A stretch of 48,766 bases of DNA from Pyrinomonadaceae bacterium (GCA_022843305.1 JALHNX010000016.1:1-48766); one strand, 5' to 3'. Shown: positions 40,032 through 48,623, counted from the first letter of the stretch. The notes: generated from the sequence alone by a model not told the origin. Numbers and translations: made by a program.

Positions 40032-40889
40032 TTAATAAAGTATCGAAGGAATAAAAGCACCTTGCGGTTCGCGGTATAAACCTTTGCTCATCAGGGTCAT
40101 GGGCTGAACGATTTTCAAGCCGTTTGCCAGACACCAGCGCATCAATTCGTTGTTGCGCGTCGGCAGAAGAAATCCCGCTCCGGCAAATTCCTTTGACGCG
40201 CCGATCAATGCTTTCAAATCTTCGTTGGTTTCGCCGACCGTATGACCGAAAAATCCGAGCGTCGTCGTGTAACCCGTAATTCTGCCGGCGTGTTCGACGA
40301 CCGAACCGATGTTTTGCGCAATCGCGCCGCGCAGTTCGCCGGTGCGTCTGTGTCCGTGAACGCGGTAACAAAGATCGTCGGCTTCCGCGACATCGTTTTC
40401 CGTCAGCGGACGCACCTCGTAACTTTCGATTTTTAAATTCAAAGGCGCGCCTTGAATCGTCGAAAGCGGTTCGACCGTATCGAAACCGAGTTTCGTGTAG
40501 AGCGCGAGCGAGCGGTTGTGGTATGCCGCCTGCACGAGCCGCACCGAGCGATAGCCGCTTTCATCGGCGTGGCGCAAAACATCGTCCATCAGCATTCTGC
40601 CGACGGTCGAATTCTGCGTTTCGCGGTTGACCGTGATCGGACCGACACCGGCAACGTCAACGTCTTTCCATAAAAAATTACTGCCGACCGTTTCACCGTC
40701 AATTTCGGCGACGACCGAATAAACATCGGGACGCGAAAACAGCATCGCGGTCAAACCGGCTGCCGCTTCGACCGATGGAAAATCCTTCGGGAAATTATGA
40801 TTTTCGGAAATTGTCTTAAATGCTTCGTAACAAATTTTGCCCGTCGTTGCGGCATCTTCTGGCTTTCCGGCGCGTAATGTAATGTTCAT
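40032..40889 (-). CDS. GNAT family N-acetyltransferase
   Basis: A 285-residue protein. The N-terminal half is a GNAT domain (about 1-150): MNITLRAGKPEDAATTGKICYEAF, VVAEIDGETVGSNFLW, VNRETQNSTVGRMLMDDVLRHA (acetyl-CoA-binding region), then RLVQAAYHNRSLALYTKLGF. The C-terminal half (about 155-285; YEVRPLTENDVAEADDLCYRVHG) looks like a second, diverged GNAT copy, ending FLLPTRNNELMRWCLANGLKIVQPM. The substrate is unknown. It is separate from the acyl-CoA dehydrogenase upstream by 63 bases on the same strand. Confidence 0.85.
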   Translation of the reverse strand: MNITLRAGKPEDAATTGKICYEAFKTISENHNFPKDFPSVEAAAGLTAMLFSRPDVYSVVAEIDGETVGSNFLWKDVDVAGVGPITVNRETQNSTVGRMLMDDVLRHADESGYRSVRLVQAAYHNRSLALYTKLGFDTVEPLSTIQGAPLNLKIESYEVRPLTENDVAEADDLCYRVHGHRRTGELRGAIAQNIGSVVEHAGRITGYTTTLGFFGHTVGETNEDLKALIGASKEFAGAGFLLPTRNNELMRWCLANGLKIVQPMTLMSKGLYREPQGAFIPSILY

Positions 40890-40952
40890 TATTTTTTCCT
40901 CACGAGTGAAAATACACTCACATTTATACGCGTAAAATATTTCTATTCGGTA

Positions 40953-42098
40953 TCAGTCCTTCAAAATTCCGCGTGAAATGATGATTCTCTGCATCTCGCT
41001 CGTGCCTTCGTAGATCGTCGTGATTCGCGCGTCGCGGTAGTATTTTTCGACATTGTAATGGCGCGAATAGCCGTTGCCGCCGTGTATTTGGATGGCTTCG
41101 GTGCAGACTTTATTGGCGGTTTCTGAAGCGAAAAGTTTTGCCTGTGCGGAATAAATGCCGGTTTGTTTGTGGTTTATGTCTTTCATCGCGGCGGCGCGAA
41201 GCGTGAGAAGCCGCGCGGCTTCGGTTTGGGTTGCCATATCGGCGAGCTTGAATTGAATCGCCTGATGTTCGGCGATCGGTCTGCCGAAGGCGATGCGGTC
41301 TTGCGAGTATTTTTTCGATTCGTCGAGCGCGGCTTGGGCGATGCCGACCGAAAGAGAGGCGATGCCGATTCGACCGTTATCAAGGCTTGAAAAAGCGACG
41401 CGCATTCCTTCGCCTAATTTCCCCAGAATATTCGCCTTCGGAACTTTCGCGTCGGTAAAACTCAGTTCGGTCGTCTGCGAAGCGCGTTGCCCCATTTTGT
41501 GTTCGATTGAAGAAACCTGTAAGCCTTCGGTTTCCTTTTCGACGATAAACGCCGTGATTTCCTTTTTGCCGTTATTTTCGCCGGTTATCGCCATCACGAT
41601 GTGCGTGTCCGAATAACCGCCGTTCGTAACCCACGATTTCGTGCCGTTAATGATGAAATTGTCCCCGTCTTCGACGGCGCGGGTTTTCAGATTCGTCGCG
41701 TCGCTGCCGGCTTGCGGTTCCGATAAACAAAACGCGCCGAGCTTTTCGCCTTTTGCCAGCGGAACGAGAAATTTTTGCTTTTGTTCTTCCGTGCCGTAGC
41801 TCAAAATCGGGTAACAGCAAACCGAATTCGTAACGGAAACAATCACGGCAACCGAAGCATCGGCGCGGGCAATTTCTTCAAGCGCAACGGCGTAAGAAAC
41901 CGTGTCGAACCCTGCGCCGCCGTATTCTTCGGGAATAATCATTCCAAGACAGCCGAGTTCCGCCAATCCTTCAAGCTGTTCTTTCGGGAATTTTTCAGCC
42001 TCGTCGTATTCGCGCGCGCGGGTCGCAATTTCGTTTTGGGCAAATTCGCGCACCGACGATTTGACCATCAACTGTTCTTCGTTTAATTCAAAATTCAT
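40953..42098 (-). CDS. Acyl-CoA dehydrogenase
   Basis: A 381-residue FAD-dependent acyl-CoA dehydrogenase of the short-chain/butyryl type. Conserved parts: FCLSEPQAGSDATNLKTRA, SWVTNGGYSD, FGRPIAEHQAIQFKLADM, and the C-terminal QIHGGNGYSRHYNVEKYYRDARITTIYEGTSEMQRIIISR. The catalytic Glu is in IYEGTSE. It oxidises an acyl-CoA and passes electrons via ETF to the ETF-QO at 28132-29835. I start it at ATG 42098 (MNFELNEEQ), because the extra seven codons to the TTG come from the heptamer hairpin. No Shine-Dalgarno sequence precedes it. Confidence 0.95.
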   Translation of the reverse strand: MNFELNEEQLMVKSSVREFAQNEIATRAREYDEAEKFPKEQLEGLAELGCLGMIIPEEYGGAGFDTVSYAVALEEIARADASVAVIVSVTNSVCCYPILSYGTEEQKQKFLVPLAKGEKLGAFCLSEPQAGSDATNLKTRAVEDGDNFIINGTKSWVTNGGYSDTHIVMAITGENNGKKEITAFIVEKETEGLQVSSIEHKMGQRASQTTELSFTDAKVPKANILGKLGEGMRVAFSSLDNGRIGIASLSVGIAQAALDESKKYSQDRIAFGRPIAEHQAIQFKLADMATQTEAARLLTLRAAAMKDINHKQTGIYSAQAKLFASETANKVCTEAIQIHGGNGYSRHYNVEKYYRDARITTIYEGTSEMQRIIISRGILKD

Positions 42099-42102
42099 AC
42101 TT

Positions 42103-42182
42103 AGAGAGTGGAGAGTCAAGAGTCGAGAGTCAAGAGTCCAAAATCTATTTGACTCTCCACTCTCGACTCTTGACTCTCGACT
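42103..42182. repeat. GAGAGTC-type heptamer hairpin before the acyl-CoA dehydrogenase gene
   Basis: Left arm AGAGAGTGGAGAGTCAAGAG and continuing heptamers (42103-42138), short AT loop, right arm GACTCTCCACTCTCGACTCT and TGACTCTCGACT (about 42150-42182). It begins four bases after the PrsW-fusion stop and ends four bases before the dehydrogenase ATG (both minus strand). Confidence 0.9.
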
Positions 42183-42185
42183 AAT

Positions 42186-43889
42186 TTAAACCTGCTCGCG
42201 CCAGCGTAGAACTTCCTGTCGGAGAATCGGATTTTGCTGGAAACTCGCCGTGTAACCTTGCGCGGCGGTCGCGCGCTGCATATGCCAGTAGGAAAGTCCG
42301 AGCTTGCCGATTGAACGCAAATACGCGCTTCTGGCTCTGAAATTTCCCGAAAACAAGCCGCTGATCAGCCAGCCCGTCGAGCTGAAAGCCGAAGTCGCTT
42401 TTTGCAGATGCTCCTGCGGAATCAAACCACGCGCGACATCTATCGCCAGCATTTCCTTCAAAATCTTGTTTTGGCGATACATCACGTAAAAGGAAAAGCC
42501 GACAAAGATCAGGAAAAACGGCACTTGCAGGAAAAAATAGGTCAGTACAAATCCCTGAAAACCGCCGAGAACCGCCGCCCCGTTCCAGATGGCGTGAAGC
42601 AGAACCGCGCAAATATAACCCACAATCGGCAATAAAATCCGCACCGCCATATTATGCGATTCGCGGGCGATTCCGCAGCCGATTCCAGTCATCGCCGTAA
42701 ATGTAACGTGAGCAAAAGGCGAAAATATTCCGCGCACGATAAACAGAATAAGCAATTGATCGGAACCGCCCGTAAGGATTCCGCGACCGTAGTAAAGCAC
42801 GTTTTCGACCGTCGCAAACCCGAGCGCGATTACCCCTGCAAAAACTATTCCGTCAAGAATGTCGTCGAAATATTTGCGGAAAAACACGAGTAAGATCAAT
42901 AAACCGATGCCTTTTGAGGCTTCTTCAAAGACGGGCGCGGAAACGACCGCGCCGAACGCCGGTCCGAAAATGCTTCCCAAAATCGTGTTGACGATAAACG
43001 AAACGATGACTGCGACGAGCGCGCCCCACGCAAAGGCGAGCGCGAGAAGCCACGCCGGTTCGGGGTCGTAGCGGTCGAGCCAGACGAGCGGCAGAAGATA
43101 AAACATCGCCGGAATAAACGCGACGACCGAAGCCATAATCGCCGATTCGATGCCGACGCTGGCAAACATCAAAAGCGAAACGATTAACGAAAGAAAAATT
43201 ACGACAAAAATCGTTCCGGCAATCGCCAAATATCTGAGCGTCTGATTTTTTTCGGGTTCGGGATAATATTGCGGCGGAAGACTGCCCATTCCCAAACCTT
43301 GCAGCGAATTTCGTAAATTTAAAGACGGATTTTGAAATGCCTGATTCGGCTGCGGAAAATAAAAATCCGACTGAATGGGCGGCGGCATCGGAGTAATAAA
43401 ATTGTCTGCCGGTGTCGGTTCGATTCTGGGTGCAAATTGCGTCGCCTGACTGTTCGACTGCGAATCAGGCGGCACATAAAACTGCGTCGCAATGTCGGAT
43501 TGTTTCATTTCGGGAATATGAAACCGTGTTTCTTCGCTTTGCTGATTCGGAAGAACGCTTGTCCGTTCGCCGGTCGAAACGCTTTCTTCGATTTGAACAA
43601 CCGCCGTTACGCCGTTTTTGCCGAACTGCAGACGGTCGCCGTGATTGAGCCTGACCGACCCGATTTTTTCGCCGTTCAGCATCGTGCCGTTCGTGCTTTG
43701 GTTGTCGGTCAGATAAAAGCCGTCGGCTTTGGCTTCGATAAAACAATGTTCTTTTGACGCGATTCTTTCCGATAAGGGATCGAATCTGATATTGCATCTT
43801 TCGCCGCGACCGATAGTTAAAAAACCGTCTGCCAGTTCAAATCGCCGTCCGGCAAGCGAACCGGACTCAACATTCAGGGACAATTTCAT
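42186..43889 (-). CDS. FHA domain fused to PrsW-type intramembrane peptidase
   Basis: A 567-residue protein. Residues 1-95 are an FHA phosphothreonine-binding domain (IGRGERCNI, Ser45-x2-His48, STNGTMLNG). A Gln/Pro-rich linker (about 105-215) precedes eight or so membrane helices (220-480) with the PrsW motifs: EEASK (Glu322, Glu323, Lys326), FATVEN (Glu362), SPFAH (His394) and HAIWN (His432). PrsW proteases cut membrane proteins in regulated proteolysis. The FHA module suggests that Ser/Thr phosphorylation recruits or controls the protease. After the membrane part comes a soluble region with QEHLQKATSAF. The start ATG 43889 fits the FHA domain start. A phosphorylated partner is not identified here. 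Confidence 0.88.
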   Translation of the reverse strand: MKLSLNVESGSLAGRRFELADGFLTIGRGERCNIRFDPLSERIASKEHCFIEAKADGFYLTDNQSTNGTMLNGEKIGSVRLNHGDRLQFGKNGVTAVVQIEESVSTGERTSVLPNQQSEETRFHIPEMKQSDIATQFYVPPDSQSNSQATQFAPRIEPTPADNFITPMPPPIQSDFYFPQPNQAFQNPSLNLRNSLQGLGMGSLPPQYYPEPEKNQTLRYLAIAGTIFVVIFLSLIVSLLMFASVGIESAIMASVVAFIPAMFYLLPLVWLDRYDPEPAWLLALAFAWGALVAVIVSFIVNTILGSIFGPAFGAVVSAPVFEEASKGIGLLILLVFFRKYFDDILDGIVFAGVIALGFATVENVLYYGRGILTGGSDQLLILFIVRGIFSPFAHVTFTAMTGIGCGIARESHNMAVRILLPIVGYICAVLLHAIWNGAAVLGGFQGFVLTYFFLQVPFFLIFVGFSFYVMYRQNKILKEMLAIDVARGLIPQEHLQKATSAFSSTGWLISGLFSGNFRARSAYLRSIGKLGLSYWHMQRATAAQGYTASFQQNPILRQEVLRWREQV

Positions 43890-43908
43890 AATGCAATCTT
43901 AGAAACAA

Positions 43909-43952
43909 AAAATCCAAAGTCAAGTCTTTAGAAGACTTAAACTTTGGATTTT
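43909..43952 (-). terminator. Terminator of the LVIVD/FG-GAP gene
   Basis: A 12-bp stem (AAAATCCAAAGT at 43909-43920 with ACTTTGGATTTT at 43941-43952) and an inner AAGTC/GACTT pair; U-rich run on the minus strand. It starts 20 bases after the stop of the FG-GAP gene. Confidence 0.9.
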
Positions 43953-43971
43953 CAAATTTAACCGCAAAATT

Positions 43972-46074
43972 TTACTGCGGCTGATTTGCCGTCGGAGAAG
44001 GCGCATCGCCCGTCTGCCCGTAAACTCGCGCCGAAAACGCGCCGTTCGAGCTGTTCAAACGATACCAGACATTTTCGCTCGGACGAAAAACCGAAATGTC
44101 GGCTTTACCGTCGCCGTCGAAATCCGACGGAATTGGCACGTCTTCAGCCAAACCGAAACGGATAATTGAAATCGAACCGTTGTTTGAATTCAAAATATAC
44201 CAGTTTCCTTCCGACGGGCGATAAACCGCCAGATCGGATTTTCCGTCGCCGTCAAAGTCAGCCGAAAGTGGTTTGTCGGTCGAAAGTCCCCATTGCACGA
44301 TCATCGGAATGCTCGACGAGCTTTGCAGAATATACCAGACACCGTTCGATGGTCGGAAAATCGCCAAATCCGCTTTTCCGTCGCCTTCGAAATCACCTGA
44401 AAAGGGTTTGTCGCCGGCGCTGCCCCAACGCGTAATGCGAATTCCGAGCGTGCTTTGAAGAATATACCAAACGCCCGTCGAAGGTCGGAACACGGCAATA
44501 TCGGTTTTGCCGTCCGCGTCGTAATCCGCTTCAACCGGAATATCGCCGCTCAAACCGAAATTAACGGCGGTAAAATTCGACGGATCACTGCTTTTACGAA
44601 TCCACCAGGTTCCGGTCGAAGGACGGAAGATCGCCAAATCGGCTTTGCCGTCGCCGTCGTAATCGCCGGTCACGATTTTATCTTCCGCGATGCCGAAATT
44701 GGTTTCTGAATATCCGTTATCCGAACTTTGCTCGATTTTCCAGGTGCCGCTTGACGGCGTGTACACTGAAAAATCGGTTTTGCCGTCGCCGTCAAAATCG
44801 GAAACCGAATTTTTGAGCGGCGCGGTTGCGTTTGTAACATCAAGCACCAGCAAACCGTTGGTTAAATCCCCGGCGAGAACTTTGTCTTCGCCCAAAAACG
44901 GGTAAACCGCCCAGTTTCCGTCGTAGGTTGTCGGAAGCGCGTTTTGCAGATTCGTGCCGCCGCAGATAATATCCCACGGTTCTTCCGATAAATCGGTTTT
45001 CGCGCTTTCATCGGGCGCAAACGCCGGTGTGAAAGTATCATATTGTCCAATTCGTTTCGGGTTGGCTGGCGTTGAAATATCGAAAACCTGAACGCCCGCC
45101 TGATACCACGAAACATAAAGTTTGTTGCCCATCACGACCGGATTATGCGGTGTCACGGCGTTCAGATTCAGATTGTTCATCGTCAGACTGTTAACAAGCG
45201 TCGGCACAGCCGGGTTTGAAATGTTGTAAACGCGGACATCGCCCGAACCGTTCGACGTTTCGCGCGCGCTGTAAAGAAAATTGCCGTCTTCGCTCGACCA
45301 GCTGCTGTGCATACTGTTTCCGGCAGTGACCGAAGCACTGGAATCCGTAATGGTTCCAAGCAGAGTCGGTGCTTGCGTCCCGATATTTGAAATGTCGTAA
45401 ATTTCGGTTTTTGCGCGATTCGAACCGTTTCCCCAACCCGATGTAAACATCCGGTTTCCGCGAATGTGCATGGCGTGAATCCATTGAACTTCGGTCGGAT
45501 TGATGTCGCGGACAAAAACCGGCGCAGCGGGATTAGTGACGTTGATAACCTTTAATATTTTATTGCTTGTGCTGTTGAAATTTTCAATCAGATAAGTTGC
45601 GCCGTTTTGGCTGAAAACCATCATTTCGTGAATTCCCCGAAACCCGTTTCCGCTTGTCGGGGAAACTGTTCCAAGTAAAACTGGACTATAAGGATTCGAT
45701 AAATCAACTATATGAACACCAACTCCGCTGGTAGTGCTGCCCGAACCGAAATAACCGCGGTTGCCGATGACGATCGCTTCCAAAAATTGCTGATTTGCGC
45801 CCGGATTATACCAATTCGCCAAAACCGGCGCGTCCGGATTGGTGATGTCATAAATAAACACGCCGCGGCAGTTATAGCTTCCCATCACGGCAATGTTCCC
45901 GTCCGCATAAATATCGGAGAATTTCAACGAAGAACTCGTCGCGCAGGTCGGCGTGCTTTGTGAACGAAGCCTGACCTTTTGCGCCGAAACACTGTTTGTT
46001 AAAACCAGAACCGACAATAAAAGAGCCGTTAGAAATGCAATATTTTTGATTTGCCTGAAATTGTTTAAAATCAT
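43972..46074 (-). CDS. Secreted LVIVD-repeat protein with six C-terminal FG-GAP-like units
   Basis: A 700-residue exported protein. A signal peptide (AFLTALLLSVLVLTNSVSAQ) precedes an N-terminal domain (about 45-420) with LVIVD-type beta-propeller repeats: GVFIYDITNPDAPVLANWY, VHIVDLSNPYSPVLLG, ILKVINVTNPAAPVFV, VQVFDISTPANPKRIG. The last 270 residues are six units of 44-45 residues of the form DxDGDGKxDxAVFRPSxGxWYILxS, with calcium-binding-like loops, like those of the subtilase at 17490-20687. Such 'choice-of-anchor B' proteins are surface or secreted proteins of unknown role. No enzyme motif is seen. It is monocistronic with a terminator downstream. Confidence 0.88.
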   Translation of the reverse strand: MILNNFRQIKNIAFLTALLLSVLVLTNSVSAQKVRLRSQSTPTCATSSSLKFSDIYADGNIAVMGSYNCRGVFIYDITNPDAPVLANWYNPGANQQFLEAIVIGNRGYFGSGSTTSGVGVHIVDLSNPYSPVLLGTVSPTSGNGFRGIHEMMVFSQNGATYLIENFNSTSNKILKVINVTNPAAPVFVRDINPTEVQWIHAMHIRGNRMFTSGWGNGSNRAKTEIYDISNIGTQAPTLLGTITDSSASVTAGNSMHSSWSSEDGNFLYSARETSNGSGDVRVYNISNPAVPTLVNSLTMNNLNLNAVTPHNPVVMGNKLYVSWYQAGVQVFDISTPANPKRIGQYDTFTPAFAPDESAKTDLSEEPWDIICGGTNLQNALPTTYDGNWAVYPFLGEDKVLAGDLTNGLLVLDVTNATAPLKNSVSDFDGDGKTDFSVYTPSSGTWKIEQSSDNGYSETNFGIAEDKIVTGDYDGDGKADLAIFRPSTGTWWIRKSSDPSNFTAVNFGLSGDIPVEADYDADGKTDIAVFRPSTGVWYILQSTLGIRITRWGSAGDKPFSGDFEGDGKADLAIFRPSNGVWYILQSSSSIPMIVQWGLSTDKPLSADFDGDGKSDLAVYRPSEGNWYILNSNNGSISIIRFGLAEDVPIPSDFDGDGKADISVFRPSENVWYRLNSSNGAFSARVYGQTGDAPSPTANQPQ

Positions 46075-46116
46075 TTTTATTCCAAAAAATCGGGAGGTTG
46101 TTAATTGTAAGCAGAA

Positions 46117-46163
46117 AAAGCATTTTGACCTATTTTTATAAAAAAAACAAGGCGAAATGCTTT
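46117..46163 (-). terminator. Probable terminator of the HARE-HTH-like gene
   Basis: Arms AAAGCATTT (46117-46125) and AAATGCTTT (46155-46163) form a 9-bp stem; on the minus strand a U-rich stretch is inside and after it. It starts 22 bases past the stop at 46186. The A/T-rich loop is long (29 bases), so strength is uncertain. Confidence 0.6.
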
Positions 46164-46185
46164 CTTTTACAATATTTTACAAAAC

Positions 46186-46860
46186 CTACGTTCCGGTTTG
46201 CGAAGCGTCGCGGATAATCAGATCGAAGGTTCCGGGCGCGACTTTGCGAAACCGGCGGTTGCGGTTGAGCGAAACGGCAATCGAGATTGTCGGGTTTTCG
46301 CCCTTAAATTCCATTCCGCCCGCGACGAGCATATTGTAAAGCTCGTTGACGTGCAGCGGTCTTTGATATTCGCGCAAAAGCAGAGTGCAAGCCTGCGTTA
46401 TCGTGCGGTCGGAAAAACGATGACTGACCGCCTCGATGTTCGGCGCGATTGACGGAATATTGCGCGAATTGTTGATATATGAAATCGGGTTGTTGCGGTA
46501 ATTATTGTTTGACTGATGGTTTTGGTTGGAATGTCCCTGATTTCCGTATTTATCCTGATTACTGTAATTGTTCTGATTCATCCGCGGCGAACGCTTGATG
46601 TCCTGCGGAATATCGTAATCGTCGTCAACCTGAAAATTATTCGGCAAATTCCAATGCTGTTTGCCCGAGCGCATCGTCGCCAGCAGACTGTAGATCGCCT
46701 GTTCGGTCTGCGCCGCGCTGTTTTCGAGCGCCTCGATCTCCTGCCGCAGACGATTTGCCTCGCCCTCGACTTCGTTCAATCTCGTAATCAACCGCTGCTG
46801 CGCATTGCGCGTCTGCCGCAAACTTTGTTCAAGCGTCGCTATTAAATTTTCGTCCAACAT
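46186..46860 (-). CDS. Coiled-coil protein with C-terminal HARE-HTH-like winged helix
   Basis: A 224-residue cytosolic protein in three parts. Residues 5-65 form a coiled coil (LEQSLRQTRNAQQRLITRLNEVEGEANRLRQEIEALE). The middle (about 75-135) is low complexity, Asn/Gln-rich (NNYSNQDKYGNQGHSNQNHQ). The C-terminus (about 150-220) reads ITQACTLLLREYQRPLHVNELYNMLVAGGMEF, then NPTISIAVSLNRNRRFRKVAPGTFDL, the pattern of the HARE-HTH/HB1-ASXL winged helix used for nucleic-acid or protein contacts. It may be a DNA-binding regulator, but nothing in the neighbourhood tells its target. Confidence 0.7.
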   Translation of the reverse strand: MLDENLIATLEQSLRQTRNAQQRLITRLNEVEGEANRLRQEIEALENSAAQTEQAIYSLLATMRSGKQHWNLPNNFQVDDDYDIPQDIKRSPRMNQNNYSNQDKYGNQGHSNQNHQSNNNYRNNPISYINNSRNIPSIAPNIEAVSHRFSDRTITQACTLLLREYQRPLHVNELYNMLVAGGMEFKGENPTISIAVSLNRNRRFRKVAPGTFDLIIRDASQTGT

Positions 46861-46919
46861 TGCTCCTTATTTTATCCGGCAGTCAGCGGAAATAGAATAT
46901 TAGTTACCACCGACCACTT

Positions 46920-47939
46920 TCATTTATTTCTTTCAATCATATACGCCGGAATGTCTTCTAACGCTAAACGATACTCCGTTTTTTCCAAAACTTCAAGATT
47001 TTTTCTCGCCTTTTCGGCGTAGGAATAAGCGTGGCGGCGCGTTTCTTCGATTGTTTGCGCGATTTCGAGCTTTTCGAGCAACATTTCGCGTGAAACTTTC
47101 GAGTAATCGCCGTCGTGCATAATTTGTTCCAAATCGGCTTTGACCGACGGGTCTCTTTGAACGAAAAGAATCAGCGGCAAGGTCAATTTTCCTTCAAGCA
47201 GATCAGCACCGGCGGCTTTTCCCAAAACATCTTCGTCGGCGACAAAATCCAGAACGTCGTCGGCAAGCTGAAACGCGATGCCGAGATTCATCCCGTAATC
47301 GCGAAGGGCGATTTGTTGTTCCTGCGTTGCGCCGCCCAAAATCGCGCCGATCTCGCAGCACGCCGAAAACAGAAACGCGGTTTTGCGTTGCAAGATGTCG
47401 AAATATTCCTGCTCGGAAATATCCGAACGCCCGAGCATCGTCAGTTGAATCAATTCGCCTTCGGTCATTTTCCGCGTCAGCCGCGTCAGTATATCGAGAA
47501 CTTCAAGACTTCGCTCTTTCAGAGAAGTTTCAAACGCCGACATATACAGCCAATCGCCCATCAAAACGGCGGATTGATTGCCGAAACGCGCATTGACCGA
47601 GGTGCGGTTGCGGCGCGTGTCGGCGTTGTCAATAATATCGTCGTGAACGAGCGTCGCCGTATGAAGCATTTCCATCACGGTCGCCAAACGAATGACGTTT
47701 TTCTTTGAAGCGTCCGCGCCGACTGCGAAATTCGATAATAAAAGCAGTGCCGGACGGACGCGCTTGCCGCCCGATGCGCGAAGATAATCGCCGAGATAAT
47801 TAATGACCTGTATGTTTGACGAAGCCTGCCGCTGAAATTCAGTTTCGACCAGCATCATCTCGTTTTTAATGAGACTGAAAATCTTTTTCGCCGCAATTTG
47901 CGGATTTAATTTCTCTCTGATTGGTGAAAATGTCTGCAT
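46920..47939 (-). CDS. Polyprenyl diphosphate synthase (octa-/heptaprenyl type)
   Basis: A 339-residue trans-prenyltransferase that builds the quinone side chain by adding isopentenyl diphosphate. Features: GGKRVRPALLLL (57-68), first Asp-rich motif VHDDIIDNADTRR (Asp100, Asp101, Asp104), LMGDWLYMSAF, and second motif AFQLADDVLDF (Asp227, Asp228, Asp231). The size and motif spacing match bacterial octaprenyl/heptaprenyl synthases (IspB type); the product length cannot be read from sequence. Start ATG 47939. The product probably feeds the quinone pool used by ETF-QO. It lies on the minus strand downstream of the palindrome-flanked cassette. Confidence 0.93.
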   Translation of the reverse strand: MQTFSPIREKLNPQIAAKKIFSLIKNEMMLVETEFQRQASSNIQVINYLGDYLRASGGKRVRPALLLLSNFAVGADASKKNVIRLATVMEMLHTATLVHDDIIDNADTRRNRTSVNARFGNQSAVLMGDWLYMSAFETSLKERSLEVLDILTRLTRKMTEGELIQLTMLGRSDISEQEYFDILQRKTAFLFSACCEIGAILGGATQEQQIALRDYGMNLGIAFQLADDVLDFVADEDVLGKAAGADLLEGKLTLPLILFVQRDPSVKADLEQIMHDGDYSKVSREMLLEKLEIAQTIEETRRHAYSYAEKARKNLEVLEKTEYRLALEDIPAYMIERNK

Positions 47940-47948
47940 TTATTTGAT

Positions 47949-48075
47949 AAACCGCGAAAAAACGCTAAAATATAATTCTTTATCTTATAGATTAAAAGCC
48001 TCTTACTAAAATATATACTTGATAAATGTGAACAATTAAAAGAATTTTAGTGTTTTTTCGCGTCTTTCGCGGTTT
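47949..48075. repeat. Palindrome of CGCGAAAA type, left of the GxxExxY gene
   Basis: Left arm AAACCGCGAAAAAACGCTAAAAT (47949-47971) pairs with right arm 48044-48075, which reads ATTTTAGTGTTTTTTCGCG and then TCTTTCGCGGTTT. The right arm has an extra 8-9-base CGCGTCTT-like step. Its inner 72 bases are AT-rich. It begins ten bases before the polyprenyl synthase start and ends where the pseudogene ends. Confidence 0.85.
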
Positions 48076-48470
48076 CTAAAATCTTTTATTCTTGGAGCTG
48101 GCAATTCTTTCATATTCAAGTTTTGGAAAATGCCCGAAATTGACTAATAATGCCAGTTCAAACCCGGTTGCCTTTAAGTAATTCATTGTTTGCGAACGGT
48201 TTTCTTCGCATATTTTATGAATTGCCTTGATTTCAACGATTATTTTATCGTAACAAACAAAATCCGGTTTGTAATAATTTTCCAATTTGCGACCCGATAA
48301 AAAATATCGAGACATTGTTGCGCGACAAATGGTATTTTTTGAAATTCAAACTCAATCTCTAAACATTTCTGATAAACCGGCTCAACAAACCCACAGCCTT
48401 TATCTTTATAAACCTCAAAGCACGCACCGATTATCGCGTAGCTTTCATCTTTATAAATCAACTCAGCCAT
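48076..48470 (-). pseudogene. Frameshifted GxxExxY protein (PD-(D/E)xK nuclease superfamily)
   Basis: The product is split between two frames. The first (from ATG 48470) reads IIGACFEVYKDKGCGFVEPVYQKCLEIEF to VAQQCLDIFYR. The second continues with GRKLENYYKPDFVCYDKIIVEIKA and ends ...NKRF. Joined, they give a typical GxxExxY-family protein with PDF...VEIKA, a PD-(D/E)xK-like site. The junction is at about 48295-48310 on the plus strand: adding one base to a GGG run would restore the frame (TATCGG then GGTCGC). It is a one-base deletion, either real or a sequencing error. A second ATG (48315) falls by chance after the break. Related palindromes flank it on both sides. Confidence 0.8.
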
Positions 48471-48478
48471 AACCTTTT

Positions 48479-48611
48479 AATAAACCGCGAAAGACGCGAA
48501 AACACGCGAAAAATTTAATAATATTTGATAAACCGTTGACGATAATTTGAAAAAAACCACTTGAATTAAAGTATTTATTTTAGCGTTTTTTCGCGTTTTT
48601 CGCGGTTTATT
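48479..48611. repeat. Palindrome of CGCGAAAA type, right of the GxxExxY gene
   Basis: Left arm AATAAACCGCGAAAGACGCG and following ACACGCGAAAA (48479-48512); right arm from about 48577 to 48611 (TTTTAGCGTTTTTTCGCG then TTTTTCGCGGTTTATT). The inner 64 bases are AT-rich. It starts nine bases upstream of the GxxExxY ATG. It is the sister of the repeat at 47949-48075. Confidence 0.85.
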
Positions 48612-48623
48612 TGCTTTCGCTGT

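Noticed and set aside
48076..48315. Independent small gene starting MSRYFLSGRKLENY
   Set aside because: Its ATG lies by chance just after a frameshift; it is the 3' half of the GxxExxY gene.
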